Source: Nyssa sinensis
Lineage: Eukaryota; Streptophyta; Magnoliopsida; Cornales; Nyssaceae
DNA length: 64,000 bases
Reading direction: 5' to 3'
NCBI GenBank assembly: GCA_008638375.1
Contig: CM018035.1
Location: forward strand, 3,027,501 to 3,091,500
The notes beneath the pieces were generated by a model. That model worked only from the letters and a program-made list of their open reading frames with translations, did not search any database and was not told the DNA's origin. Of this stretch, positions 18,421-32,200 are shown one piece after another. A program made the translations under genes and the position numbers. Position 1 is the first letter of the stretch. Each line of letters opens with the position of its first letter.

Positions 18421-20040
18421 TTGCTTTTATTAGGACAGAGATCAGAAATGGCAAGAGAAACAAGCAAAAACTTGACTCTCTCTCTAAAACGTGTACAGCG
18501 GAATTTATTCTGACCAAAATACCCCCAGAACTTCTTTTGGGTGCATTCAATGAGGACTTAATAATACCTATAATCGAGTGGATCACATCTTAAGAGACAC
18601 ACCAGATGTGGGGCCCTTTCTCAATTTTGTGGCTGTGATTAAAGAAGGGTATGTGGGGTCACCTGATGTGTGGTTTGGAGCAATTATTCATAGGAGAGGA
18701 GATGTAAAAACGTGGAGTGTCATGATGCTGACAAGGATATGTTTCATCAGCCAAGGTAAAGATTACCTATGAAAAGGATTTCTGACCACGCCAAAAGTTG
18801 AGATTGTGCATGCAGGGAAGTTAGTATGCGGGTAACCTCACGGTAAGGTACGTACGGCTCATTCGGTAAAGTTGATAGCCGTTGGATTTGGGATTCCCTA
18901 AAAATCTGCGTCCAAATTTGTCTTTTTAATGCCCCGTCTCGTGACTTTGACATAACAACAACGTAAATGCAGCATGGTTTTTCCCGGAGCTCATGATTGG
19001 CGGCCTTTAAGAGGTAGTTTTCAATTGAAAATTACAATCTTACAGTTGCTTGTTTTTGTTTTTGTTTTCTAATAGCAAGACATTGAAAATGAAAAAGTCT
19101 TATAATTTATGTTTTATATTAAACAATTCTCTAATTATATATATATATATATATAAGACTAAATACAAACAACTTTTTAAAATTAAAATGATTTACTGAA
19201 GTATGATTGACTAAACACTTCCACATGTTAAATGAAAAAAAAGTTTTATGCTTAATCCCAGAAGACAAACGGTCAGATACGGTAATATGACGCATCGGAG
19301 CAACCGTCTGCTACGATATTATATTTTTTTTTTTCATTGAGAAATGTTTTTTTCAGTGATTTTATTTTTAAGAACTATTCCTTGATATCATCACTGACCC
19401 AAATTGTTTCTCGATGACATGAACAGTACATTACCATGTTTTTGGGTAACAAGGACAAATACCTTCTGTTATTCTTTTGCGATTTTAGAATTTATACCTA
19501 TTATTGTTTTATTTGAATAGAATTAAAGGATAAATCTTGAACGTGTGCATTGATCCTTCAACACATACACTAAGGCCAAATTATGCACTTGCATAATAGA
19601 AGTGAGTCGTGTTAGAGATTTTTTAAATCTAAGGAGTTAAGAATTCTACTAAATATTGAAAACATAATCAACATGATGTAGAGATAAGATAAGAAAAATT
19701 TAGTAACTGAGACATGTGTAATGACACTATCCTTAAGAATGATTTCGTCTCTTAAAAGAAAAATCTAGATGTAACAGGTTAATGGTATCCCATCCTTATA
19801 ATATAATAGTTGATTCACATAAGCGTTACACTCGCACTATTTGGATTAATTGAACAACCCTTCATGGTTCTCAAGTATATTGGTAAATACAGAATAGTAG
19901 CCAAAGTTTTCAACAAAATCAATAGAATTTCAAGTAGGCTGAACAATAACGAAACTCTCAACAAAATAAAGAATAGTGAAGAAATTCTCATAAGCAACTC
20001 AGAATTCAAAACCTGTATCTTATATTTCAAGAGTTAATTA

Positions 20041-20377
20041 GTTTGTATAATATTGCAAGTGAAAGAAATAAAGGAAGATCACTTTATTTATGAATCAGAA
20101 TATGTCTAACCTTGATTAATTTTTTTTGTCTAAAACGGTTAGTCAATTAAATATAAAAAAAAAGTTTGACAATTGAAATAAGATACAAATCAAACATATA
20201 AAGAATGTTTGCATAATATTGCAAGCGAAAGAAATAAAGGAAGATCACTTTATTTATGAATCAGAATATGTCTAACCTTGATTAAATTTTTTTGTCTAAA
20301 ACGGTTAGTCAATTAAATATAAAAAAAAAAAAAAGTTTGACAATTGAAATAAGATACAAATCAAACATATAAAGAAT
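20041..20377. repeat. Tandem duplication, about 168-bp unit, two copies
   Basis: 20041-20206 and 20207-20377 are near-identical, both starting GTTTGYATAATATTGCAAG and ending CAAACATATAAAGAAT. They differ by a few substitutions and the length of a poly-A run. Only one such unit is recognisable in copy B. Confidence 0.9.
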
Positions 20378-23040
20378 GTTTGACAATCAAATTAAAAAGT
20401 TTTGACTATTGAAATGAAAAAGAAAACAATATATAAAGAAATTTAGACAATTAAATAAGAAAGTTTCTCTCTTTACCGGATAAGTATTTTGAAATACTCA
20501 TGTGTACTAACAAGTCATACTTACACCTAAATAAGGGTAGATACGTCCACCTTTCATTCTTAGGGTTGTAAAATAATCTGAATTATTCGAGTTCAATTTA
20601 CGATCGACTTGTTCAAGATCAGTTTGCAAGATAAACAAGTCAAACTCGAATAAATTTTGAGGCTCGATAATTTATTAAGATCGTTTCAAGTTTGACTTGT
20701 AAAGTTAAAAACAGTCTAATATTATATAAAAAAAAATCAAACTACTCTAACTAGATTCACAACCGACTCAATTAGAGACTTGTGTAAAACTGACTCAAAA
20801 AATTAAAATTTTGAATTTGAACATAATTTGAAATTCTTTATTTTAATAAAGTTAAGCTTAAATAACTTATGGTTCGATTTAGCTTAACTGATTTCGAAAT
20901 TCAAAAACCGACTTCAATATTGCTTTGTCGGCACTTATCCAACAGAGCTAACTTCCATGACAAAATAACAAGAGAGACGTTTCTTTTATTGTGCATGGTT
21001 ATAGTGGCAAATCATGATTGCAGTTTGTTTAGGTTGGACTATGATGATAATTTTAATATTAATACAATGGGTTCATGAGCACACAATCATTTTATGGAAG
21101 TAGCCTGTGGTAGGCGGGCGCACCATGACTTCGTCGGTAGTAGAAAAAGTAGGTGATAATATTGTATTGAGTCATTAAAGAAGCAAGTTCAAATTCCATT
21201 ACCACAATGTAACATCAGGCTGCTGCTAATCTAATTTAATTAGCCTTTTGGTATCAGTTAGCTTTACTCCATCTGCACCACAAAATAGAAAGAAAAAAAA
21301 TATTAATTATATTTTTATATCCTCTGAAATAATTTAGCTCCTTCATTTATTTAAAATATATTTTAATTCTGTTCTATCGTAAAAGATCATTGTCATAAAA
21401 GTGATATCACTATAGGTTAATACTAAAAGCCTTAAAGGTTAATTTATTGAGTGGTTGTAATCAATCCGTTTGTTACTCGAGGACAATCTAAAAAATGAAT
21501 TTTTTTTGTTTTGGATTTGTTTTATTTCTTATGTTATAACTTGTTTATATAAGGATATTATATTTATAATTTTGACTTATGAGAAAATAATTGTTATTGG
21601 GATAAAAAGAAAATTTCGAGTTTTGAAATTTTTTTGCTCTTGTAATATGTTTAATATATAATAGATTAATCATCACTACTAGTAAAAGTAAACATTTTGT
21701 CGAATCACATAAAATTTGAAATTAATTTATTGTTTATTTGTTCGCTTTAGCACAGTACAAGTTAATCTAATATTAACTGTACAAAAATGAATTGAAACAG
21801 GTTTCTTTAAAAAAAAAATCGTACGCAAATATATAATTGAACTAAATTAAAGTACTTTTATAAATTAATGAACCTAATTATTTCAATTGAAAATATATCC
21901 TTATTTGAAATTCTTATAAAATTAAAGGTACAAAAATATAATTAATTTGAACAATCGTTTATAATTAGAATAGATTTAAATTATTTGTAAATAAAATGAC
22001 TTAAATTGTTTTAATTGAAAAAGTAAAGTTTATTTAAAACTAGTATAAAATTATAGGATACGTAATTATAATTAACCTAGAAGAAGAAGATGCAGCAAGG
22101 AAGATGAAGTGAAAGAATAAAAACTGGATTGAGCTCAGTCATTATTAAATCTAATTATTGATACTAATTATTAAATCTAAAACAAAGAAAGCCAAGCAAA
22201 CAGAAAAATAGAAGGATGAAGATCAGGTATTTGGTCCAAGAACGAACCAATATATTTTTATTAAAAGCAAACCTCAATCAAATCATATATTGCAGCAATC
22301 CTAATCTAAGAATGACTTGTGCCAAAAATGACTTCTACTAGAATACTAACAACTCAAATCTCACATGGCAGCAATCCTAATCAAACAATAACTTCTGCCA
22401 AAAATGACTTCTACTAGAATAGATCTTCCAAAAGGGCCATGACTTTCCAAAATTTTGGATATTGTATTTTTATTGCAAGTTTTGTTAATTTATTTTAATA
22501 AAATAGATCTTGCCCTTTCAAATTTTAGAAAATATTCGTATGAATCTTTTTAAAATTTTAATACATGTAATTTGAACTTCTTAAAAAAAAATTAGATATT
22601 GTATTTTTTATCACTATTTTTTTTAACGAATTAGGATTTATCTCCCAAAATTTGTTATATATTCATATAAATTTCATAAATTTTAACAAATGCAAATTGA
22701 CCCTATTAACTAAAATTTATGCATCCGCCACTACTCACCAAAAGACATAATTTGTTTTATATGAAAACGATGAGTAATTTACAGAGTAACTATCACGATC
22801 TCATATCGGTTGTGAGTAAAGAATTCTTGAGACATATAAACAGTCCGATACTTCTATCCATTAGTTGCAATTTTTTAATTAGAGCACAGACTCGTGACAA
22901 TAACACGTAACTTCATAAAAACTAACCTAACCTAAGATCCTCTCAAATGTAGGCCATTAACAAATAAAATAAAATAAATTTGGAAGATCTCATGCACAAA
23001 ATAAGAAAAATCTTCTTTTACTAATTATATGTTACAATGT

Positions 23041-23262
23041 TAATTTACTAAATACAATCAACATTTCTATAATTAACAGACAGGGAAAAAAATTAGGTTT
23101 CATTAATAAAAAATATTACCCATATCTAGGTAGTTTTAGTATGAAAATCTTAATTTACTAAATACAATCAACATTTCTATAATTAACACACAGGAAAAAA
23201 AATTAAGTTTCATTAATAAAAAAATATTACCCATATCTAGGTAGTTTTAGTATGAAAAAAAA
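23041..23262. repeat. Tandem duplication, 110-bp unit, two copies
   Basis: TAATTTACTAAATACAATCA begins at 23041 and again at 23151. Each unit ends with CTAGGTAGTTTTAGTATGAAAA. The same pair is found in copy B (50722 and 50832), so this repeat predates the segmental duplication. Confidence 0.9.
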
Positions 23263-23289
23263 ATTATATTCAAAACGGATATTTCTCAA

Positions 23290-23475
23290 TTCCGTCATTC
23301 TGGGCGCTGGATTTGTATTTCTCGTGCAGTGCACCTGTGGCACTGCCTTGGTTGAAGGTAATCCGGATCTGAAACTGGACCTTATTGTCTACAATAAGCA
23401 TGGAGCCTTTCGGCTGCATATGGCAGATTCTTCTTTATGTCGAGGGTTAAATCAAACGAGCGTTAGGGCTTGCTG
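23290..23475 (+). pseudogene. Decayed fragment of an ankyrin module exon, copy A
   Basis: Residues CGTALVEGNPDLKLDL and the following YNKHGAF.LHM repeat the module 1 exon at about 24.13-24.3 kb with substitutions. The 5' part has decayed, and the match breaks after a Leu codon near 23448. Copy A has an extra C near 23334 (GCACCTGTGG) relative to copy B (GCACTGTGG), so the frame that matches the functional exon is interrupted. It looks like a relic of an extra module or a partial exon duplication upstream of the gene. Confidence 0.75.
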
Positions 23476-23576
23476 ACCATCTGTTCGCCTTCACGCCCCG
23501 CTGCATCTCTCTTGACGATACAGACAACCAAGACCTGTTTGCCCAAGGTCTTTCGATACTTTTGAGTGATCTATAG
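23451..23576 (+). other. Conserved open stretch that may be an upstream exon
   Basis: An open frame of 41 codons without ATG includes ADHLFAFTPRCISLDD and DNQDLFAQ. The one base change I see against copy B (51132-51257) is synonymous, CGC versus CGG. A donor CAAG|GTCTTT would join in phase to a mini-exon at 23719-23762 (acceptor TTTTGTAG), which in turn joins in phase to the module 1 exon at 24008. I do not recognise the peptide. It may be the real 5' coding end of the ankyrin-like gene, or an unrelated remnant. Confidence 0.35.
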
Positions 23577-24007
23577 TAAGGTGTTAGCTATTTGCGTTCC
23601 ATTTTCCTTGTAATAGTTGGAGTTGTAAAATATTTAATAGCTAATACAAACTTAGAGCATTTATATTATGGTGGCGGTGATGTTTCTTTCTGCTAAGAGA
23701 AGTCTTTGATTTTTGTAGGGACTCCGTGGTTGTGGAATTTTGTTTTGATACGAATGGATTTGGTATGCTTCCCAGACTAAGTTATCAGTATTCATTCTTT
23801 TTTATTTTGGCAAAGTTTTTGTTTTTATAATCTTTTATGTCATTGTTTTCTCTATATCGCTTTTGGTTTTGATTATTGCAACTCTTTTTTCCATTTTAAT
23901 GTTCTTTTTAATCCATAGTTGATCTTCAGTAATTTTCGGGTTGATTTTTCTGAATTTGGCTATCTGTATTGTTGGGAAACTAATGCTGATTTTGTTATTA
24001 ATTATAG

Positions 24008-25904
24008 CGTACTATTGATCGCCTTCTTTCTTCCGATAAAAAGGCTGAATTTTTGTCCTATATAAAAAGGGCGTCGTTGGTAACTTCAGGCAACTCACTG
24101 AAACTAAGAATTGGAGATTCTGCGAGATTTTGTCCGTACGACATCTTGGAGTGGATTTGTACTTATCATGCAGTGAAGTGTGGCACTGCCTTGGTTGAAG
24201 GAAATCCGGATCTGAAACTGGACCTTAATGTCTACAATAAACGTGGAGCCTATCCGCTGCATATGGGAGCTTATTCTTTATGTCCAGGATTAACTGAGTT
24301 ATTTCTCCGTCATGGAGCTCAAGCTAATGTCAGATGCCCTGCCTGTTAAGTCAGAGATGTATGGCTTACTCCCTCTCCATGTTGCACTTGAAAGAGTAAG
24401 GTAGGACTTTGGTATCATGTTTTCTTGTTTTGGTTTTTGTGGATTTCATGCTCTGAGTTTATGAAACCTGCTTTTTTTTTGTTACTATCATTTTCCCCAT
24501 ATTATCTTTGTGCATTACTTCTGTAGTGCTCAGATAAGTCTGACCCAATGGACTACAAGGCATTCCATCTTTAAGTTGATTATCTTACTCTGCCTCCCGG
24601 AAATGGTATGGTTTTCAATGGGAGTCCATAGTCGATTGCTTAGTATATTCTTTTTATTAAATGTTCTTTGGAAGGATTTCTTATATTGATTTTACTAACT
24701 TCTGTGAGGCAGAAAGAAGCATTGGAGACTAGTAGGTTACTTGCATGGAATACATGTACAAAAGACTTCAAGGAAGTAATTTGCTCTTATGCTAAGGAAG
24801 GTAAACTCATTGAGTTGGCCACTCTAATACTGGTGGCCCAGAAGAATGTTATGGGTCCAATCACAGTGCGGAGCAATGATGGTTTACATTTGAAGGAATA
24901 TATGAGATTTCATCAATGGGTCAAGAGCGAATTGGCTGCACTAATTGACCAAGAGTACACCTTAATGGGCCTGAAGAAGGAGAAGAAGTCTATTCGGATG
25001 TGCAAGAAAAAGAAGGTTGCAATGATGTCTACACTACTTTTGGTTGAGATTTTTGAGAAGGCTGGTGATCCCATTGAGGCATATCTGCAGTCAAAGAAAA
25101 AGTCAAAGAAAAATGTAAGTCAGTAATAAATCTTGTTTATCATTCGTTGTGCTAGCCTTTTCTCATCACATAGGGAAGTGATGTGGTCAAACGTTGGCTT
25201 TCATATGGTGTTTTTTACAAGGTCCCAAAGGAGCGGGTTGCTCTAAAAATTTCACTGCTACTTGCAGAAGCAGGCTTCAAATTGAATTGCAAAGATGTTG
25301 ATTTAAGCGACAGGTTTGACAGGTTTGCAATTTGTAACTTTTGCTCATATATATATATTGTTTTCATTTTTTATACCCTTCATCGTTTAGTTAGAGTTAT
25401 ATCTTATAATTCAGAATAAGGGAAATTAAAGTTAAAAAAACTCATTACCCCTCTTCTATAATTCCGAATAGGGAAACTGGATTGCTTAAAATTTAAATAA
25501 TGTGAAAAAGAAAAATCACCCAGGGACCTCCCCCCCCCCCCCCCCCAAAAAAAAAAAAGAGAATAAAATGATGGAAAACAATCTTGATACTATACTAATG
25601 GGTGTTATATTGCAATGATATGTATGTGCTACATGCAAAAGTTGGCCAACCAAGCTGATTTTGGAACGGTCTGGTGGTCCCTTTCGTGGAGATAAAGAAC
25701 ATTCAGGTCATTGGTCGACTTCTTCCTGAAACACTTTAATGGCACTTCAGTGTTGTTTTAGTAGTACTATTGGAAAAGGATAGAGAAATAATATGATTGA
25801 GTGTTATTTTTACAGATATAGAAAAGCGGAAGAAATGTGATTCACAACAAGATGATATTTGCAAGCAACTTCACTTATCACCAGGCAGTTCACATAATAC
25901 AGAT
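24008..25904 (+). pseudogene. Ankyrin-like module 1, copy A
   Basis: Exon 1 encodes TIDRLLSSDKKAEFL, then a CPYDILEWICTYHAVKC segment. An ankyrin-like repeat follows (RGAYPLHMGAYSLCPGLTEL, FLRHGAQANVRC) and then the start of another (LLPLHVALERVR). The TPLHxA-type core and GAxxN turn are recognisable. Exon 3 (24713-25114) has SYAKEGKLIELATLILVAQK and ends with a Lys-rich stretch. The extra C near 24342 (CCTGCCTGTT versus CCTGCTGTT in copy B) produces a stop shortly after VRCPAC. The remaining exons are open and match copy B almost perfectly. Confidence 0.75.
25530..25558. repeat. Poly-C/poly-A junction in an ankyrin-like intron
   Basis: A run of about 17 C is followed directly by about 12 A. 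The corresponding copy B site is at about 53211-53245, where the C run is longer and interrupted. Length variation is expected by slippage. Confidence 0.85.
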
Positions 25905-26054
25905 GTATGAAAATTAATTATCATTTTTAGCTGTTTTTTTTTCCACTTCCCTTTTGATTTATAAAGTGATGGAGTGATTGCTTTCTTGAACTATTATTTT
26001 ATTATGCAACCAATGTCTTACTTTTTTTTTTTCTGCATGGCACTTCCTCCAATA

Positions 26055-26056
<2 letters not shown>

Positions 26057-26086
<30 letters not shown>

Positions 26087-26094
26087 AAAAAAAA
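26057..26094. repeat. Second poly-C/poly-A junction
   Basis: About 20 C are followed by about 18 A in the intron between modules. Copy B (about 53747-53774) has a shorter C run containing a T. Confidence 0.85.
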
Positions 26095-28096
26095 GTAAAA
26101 AAATTTTAAATAATGGAACATCCAAGGAAGTGAAATTCATTATTTATTACATGTTAATATAAATTTCTTAACATACTTCGTAGTGACTTTATTGTGTTGT
26201 ATAAACATGTAATCAGGTTCCTTTTCTCTGGTAAAGAATAACTTAAGAAAAAAGATAATTATCTACTAAAGTATTTAAAGTTAAAATCTTCCAAAGCAAC
26301 AAGCAAATCAAGTAGAGAACGAATCAAGCGAAGACTTAATCTAGTAAATGACGTGCCAAATAAGTGATTGTTTTGCAAATAATAAGCATCTTCATACACA
26401 AAGTTAAAGTCCGAATACTAAGCAAGTGTGCTGCATCTCTTGCCACACCATTTGGCCCCAAATACTGCAAGGTACAGATAATAAGTAAATAAAATCAATA
26501 ATTATATTGAAGTGACACTGGGAAAGGATCAATAAGTTAGTCCCATGTTCTCATTTGGATGATGAGAAACCAGGGTAGTCTAATAATAAATACATCGTTT
26601 CAATTTATCTCAATTAGTGGTGCCTTAATTTTTTTTTTTTTTTTTTATGTTAGGCATAAGCTCTTTTTATAGAAGATACATTATGTATATACTATATGCA
26701 TAACATACAACATTTTTTAGAACTTCTTAGTACAAAAAAGGATGGAAGGATTATTTATATTATATTAAATTTACATGTAATGCTTTCGTAGAGATAACAA
26801 AAAAAATAATAGTAAAAAAGATATGATAATATGTGGTCTAATACAGGAATAGTCTTAAATAGAGTAGAATCACGAGACAGGATTTATATAGATGACTCCA
26901 AAAAATTAGAATAATGATTTATTGAGTTGAGTAGTCTTAAATTTTTACGTAATGAATTGTACAAGTAAGGTACAATAATAATTTCTTATATGTTAGTTAG
27001 ATTAGTATTGTTTTTCCTTCCTTTACTCCTTACCTTGCCAAACAATGAAATAACATCAATTTTTTTTTTTATTAATCCCTTGTACCAAATAGAATCGAGG
27101 GAGTTTGCTTTCTTTATGCTCTGTTTGATTCAGTCGATTTATCGAGGGAAAAGGAGAGGAAAATGTGAAGTAAAATATTTCCTTTTTTTGGTTGCATGGA
27201 AGGTAAGGAGGAAAACTAAGATACAAAACCAATAAGGAATTTTTTTTTTTTATAGGTTTGCTTGACATTACACTTTTTAGTTATGTGATTGTTAATTATT
27301 TTAATAATACTTTTAATATTTAATTTATTGGAGATGATGAAAAAATATGTGGGAGATCACTTTTCCTTTCCCTTTTCTTTTCTCTCACTAAATCCACACA
27401 CCAAACAGAGCCCTGAACTGAAAAGCCCACCTCCTAATCCCCCTTCTCTTTACTTTTCCATCCATCGTAATGAATTGTCTATTGTTCTAACTACTAGAAT
27501 TACAGATACTAAAACTTATCGAAAAAAAGAAGAAAACGAATTACATATACTAAAGGAGTGATGCCTTATGCTTGTGTACCACCTTCACCTATATTTTTCT
27601 CCTTGCAGGTGAATTATTTTTTGCTCTTTAACTGTTATTTTTGGACATTCTCAATCTCTCCCTCTAAACATTAACCTTGGATGTTAATTTTTTTTCTATT
27701 GATATGGACAAGATAGGTTGCTTGCAGTCGCCATCCTCTAGAAAATTAACTTCAATTTAAAACCAAGAATTCAATCTGTCTTCCTGATTTAACCTAATAG
27801 CTAGCTTTTTCACAAAAGAATTCTTTGTGTTCACTGTCAAACCTATAAACTGCTTGGCAACATTCAAAATTTCATTTTAAATTTCCTAAAATCGTTTTGG
27901 AGTTGATTCAATTTTTTTTTTCTTTTTTGTAGGTCACATGTTTTTTAATGGATGGTTACACTTCTGTTAAATACTGACATCCTTTTCAATGTATTTAAAA
28001 TTGAATGTGTGCTCTATGTGGGGTTTTTGTTCTTAATTTTTGGCTTGGGTAATTAATTTTGTTATGTACTTTCCTTTTTTTGCTGTTTGCATTCAG

Positions 28097-29192
28097 CTAT
28101 GCTTTTCCCCCTCTTGCAATGATGGGCGGAGTTCTCAAAGAGATGAAGACATTGGTTCAAATGTTGAATACAACGAAATTGTGGAACTGATTGCAAGGGA
28201 TGATGCGGATAAATTTGTCTCTTTACTAAAAAGCCAATTGGAGAAGGAGAATTCAGATAATGGTAACTCTAATTTTTGTCCAAGGGAACTTATAATGTGC
28301 ATCTGTCATTATCGTGCAGTAAAGTGTGCCGATCGATTGATTGGTGGAGCAACTGGTCAGACTATGGATCTTAATGTTCCTCTTAAAGATGGATCTTACC
28401 CACTGCATCATGCAGCTCAATCGTTATCGTTACATTTAATATATATATTTATCAATAAAGGAGCAGATATTAATTTAAGATGTAATGAAGTTGGCTCGAA
28501 GTTCTACAGGTTGCTTCCCCTCAACGTAGCTCTCGAGCAGATTCGGTACAACTTTGAAATTAACTTTATATCTTTCTTTCCCTTTAATAAGTGTGTATAC
28601 CTATATGTGCATATGTAAATAGTAAGGAGAGGCGTATTTGGTTTTATGGCCATCTGTTGTTTTGATTATTAATTACTTCAAAGTTCAAGTGGCCGTTGGG
28701 GAAGTTTTAGATTATGAAGAAGTGTTGATAAGGAGATGTGGTTAGCTAGAAGTGTTGATGGTACAAAGTACGAACACTCTGTTTTGGCTCACGTGTCTTT
28801 TGGACACGTGTTGGACATCAACAATTTTGGACACATGCTGCACACAAAAAAAGAGTCCAATTCTTTTTCTTGAATTTCATTTCCGTTCCGGAGATGTTAT
28901 GGATACTTCGGAACATGTTAGTACATGTTTTCTTTCTGAATTTTTGGATTTACCCCCCACTTTCTCGTATGTTTTTTTTCTTTTGGTTATATATATATAT
29001 ATATATATATTCTACGTAATAATTAATAAATTTGTTTTGAAACTTGAATCATGAATGTTATTGATTAACTAAAAAATTTTTAAATTTTTATTTTAGTGAT
29101 TTTGTCAGTTTAATATCTTAATAATATTTTGGTTATTTATATGTTTGATGTCAATTTTAATTAAAATAATGTTAGTTTTTTAATATGTGGTC

Positions 29193-29228
<36 letters not shown>

Positions 29229-32200
29229 GTGTCCCTTATCTGTTCGTATTTTACTTTTTTGAGAAATGCCGTGTCCGTGTAATGTCGTTTTCGTGTATTC
29301 GGGTATCTAAGGAATGTATTTCATAAGTAATTATGATGTCAAACCTGATTTTTGAGTTTTTGGTAACACTGTTTATAGAAATGAATTATCTTTTTTTGCC
29401 CTTTAAAAAATATTACATGGTTTCGAGTTTGTTTGGCCCTGTGTTATATCAAAAAATTAGATTCCTATGGTTATAATAAACAATTAATAAAAAAAAATAT
29501 TTATAATATTTAATATATAAAATTAATATGAAATAGTAAGTGTATATTATATTTTATATAGTTTAAATAAATATATGATAGAAATAGTAAATGTATGTTA
29601 TATGTTATATTAATTTAAATAAACAGAGTGGGGTCTGCGCTTGAAGCATGTTACCCACTAAGCTGGCCTCTACAAGCGCCCTCAAACATGCTCTAATTTA
29701 TTAAAGAATTGACCCAACAATTTCTATCAAGCTCTCGTGAGCTTGGCGGAGAGACAAATTGGCAAACATAAGTTCATTGAGTAACACGAGTATGTCTTAA
29801 TAAAAAAAAAACGGGTGTGTGTTTTTACTTGCAAACAAATGGGGATGGGAAGACTTTAACCAGGCCAGCTCATAACAAGGTTCTTATACCAAATTAGATC
29901 TCTTTTTGTTTACGAATATAGAGAAATTGTCCAACAATATATATCAAGTGTTAGTTTTACATTTACAATATCTTCTTGATGACCGGGACTTCTGTATTCT
30001 TGGTGCAGCAATCATGTTGAGTGGACTCCAAAACAATCTATTTTCAGATTGATTTTTGACATTTGCGATTTGAAATTGGTATGCTTTATGAGAAATTCTA
30101 TATGTTGATGTTAGAATATCTATTGTTAAATGTAATTATGTTAGGATTGAATATAGGTGTACTGATGCTTATTGTGATTGACAAACACTCTATTACAGAA
30201 TGGTTTTTTGGGGATTGTTAGATGGCTCGGTTTTGGTGTAGATGAAGATGATGTTCTTTACCATTATGCAAAAGAAGGAAAGCTCATTCACTTTGTCACT
30301 ATGCTTATGGCCGCTCAGGGATTTTGTTTGCATCCAAATGAGGATGGTTACAATTTAGATGGAAGCATATCATTACGCCAACTTATTTCATCTGATATTG
30401 CATCAATCGGTTCGGAATATATGTTGCTGGGCAGGAGAAGCAGGAAACATGCTCAAATGTTGAAGGAAAAGAAGACGGTGACGTCTTCTGTGATGTTGTT
30501 ACTTGAAATTTTTCGGAGAATTAATGATATCAGATCAGACATTCTGTGGAGTCATCTGGTATGTTATTACTTCCTCTGTCCAAGTGGTCTCATGGTCAAG
30601 TGATCTGATCGACTTCACTTTATTTCAATATTTTTTGTTCTTGACCCTATCTTTATTCCTTGTAGACTTTTGCACGACCACTTATTTCCTCTGCAGAAGT
30701 TGCAGTTTGTCTTAAGAATGAGGGCTTTAGCTTGACGGATGAAGATGTTAATTATTTGGAAAGGAACGCCTTAGCTGGTACGCCATGTACTTTATTATGT
30801 CTCTTTTTACTTTGTTCTTTACTCGATTTGTTTGATGTCGTGATCTGTAATAAGTTGAATTTTGACTGCTTTGTTATGGATTTCTTTATTCTTTTTCCCC
30901 ACTCCAACCAAACTTGACAATGACATGTGATTGCAAAGGTTTCTTTTCCCGTGTTGAGATGGAAAGGGAGCATGTTAGTGGTTGATCGGTTAGCAAAAGA
31001 AAGTCATTGTTCTCTTTGAATAAGTCACTTGTTGCTTCACATTTTAAAGAAAGCAGATACCGACACTTTTTTGTCTGAAGTTGTTTGTTTTGTTCTTCCC
31101 CCTTCTTTTAGTTAATTCAAGTGGCCTGGGAAAATTTAGAGCTGAAACAAAGGAACGCCAATTGCCATCTCATTTGTGCAGAAAGGTAAAAAAATAACAT
31201 TGACATTCTTTTTTGTTGATTTTCTTTATTTATTATTGGATGCAGTGGTGGGCAACTTGTATTAGATATAATGATGTTTGTTACTAGTTGCATGGAATAT
31301 ATTTAATTTGTTCTATTCTTTTTGTTACAATTTTTTTTAATTTCTATATTTTTCTAATAATATAAATTATAAAAATTCAACCCGGCCAATATGAAAGCAA
31401 ATTTTAGACTACAACCTAGAAGTTTGGCAACTCAAAGTGGTTTTTTAATAATTGACACGCACAAAACATTCTGTTGAGATTACTTATAATTTAGGAAGCC
31501 AGCAATCTGATAATTAATTTAACTATCTCATCATAATGGTGTGTTTAAGTCCCATAACAACCCTTGGGGTTGGATAAGTTAAGAAGAGGCTTAGGTAATA
31601 TCCCCATAGCCCCAAGTTAAACTCCCACTTCAAAGCCACTTAGCAAAAAAATCGAAGGACCAAAACCTTTGCGAAAACATTGGTTAAGTGCCGAATGGAC
31701 ATCTTAAATGTGTGTGCAAGATATATTAACTTAATAATAGTCAAGTAGTAATCGTTTCATGTACTTCTGTTATCCCTTGGATACATAATTAAGATTGTAC
31801 ATTATTTCTTTTTTTTCCCTCAAAACGATTTTTTTGCCTAAAGCTATTGTAATTGCTTACAAGCAGCCCTTAAAAAAGATATATTCTCATAAACCTACCA
31901 ACTAAGAAGCATGGACACAGACACGGACACGTTTAATTTTTTTCTATGACTATATAATAAAAACCTAACGCTATTTCAATCAAAATTGGCATAAAACACC
32001 AACCACAACTTGAATATGTAAATATATATATATATATATATATTATATGACTATTTGATAAAAGCTTAATATTATTTCAATCAAAATTATCATAAAAACA
32101 TACAAATTACAATAATATGAAGATATGAAAATAACATAAAAGTTCAAGAACTTCATGAATCATCAACATATGTGATCGAAATTCCAAAACAAATTACTAA

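Larger units (their letters stand above)
18600..23290. other. Duplicated AT-rich spacer between the malic enzyme promoter and the ankyrin-like locus
   Basis: No gene recognised. The segment aligns with 48240-50960 in copy B, but about 19.16-20.2 kb is present only in copy A. The open frame at 20869-21078 is partly conserved at 49349-49534 but has no known domain and different upstream codons; I do not call it a gene. Confidence 0.5.

Noticed and set aside
20041..20377. CRISPR-like or satellite array
   Set aside because: Only two long units in direct tandem with no spacers; a simple local duplication in nuclear plant DNA.
20869..21078. Open frame partly shared with 49349-49534
   Set aside because: The start differs between copies, no domain is visible, and it is short. 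Conservation is explained by the recent duplication.
30752..30973. Minus-strand open frame also present at 58436-58657
   Set aside because: Antisense to a module 2 exon and intron; retained only because the region is duplicated.
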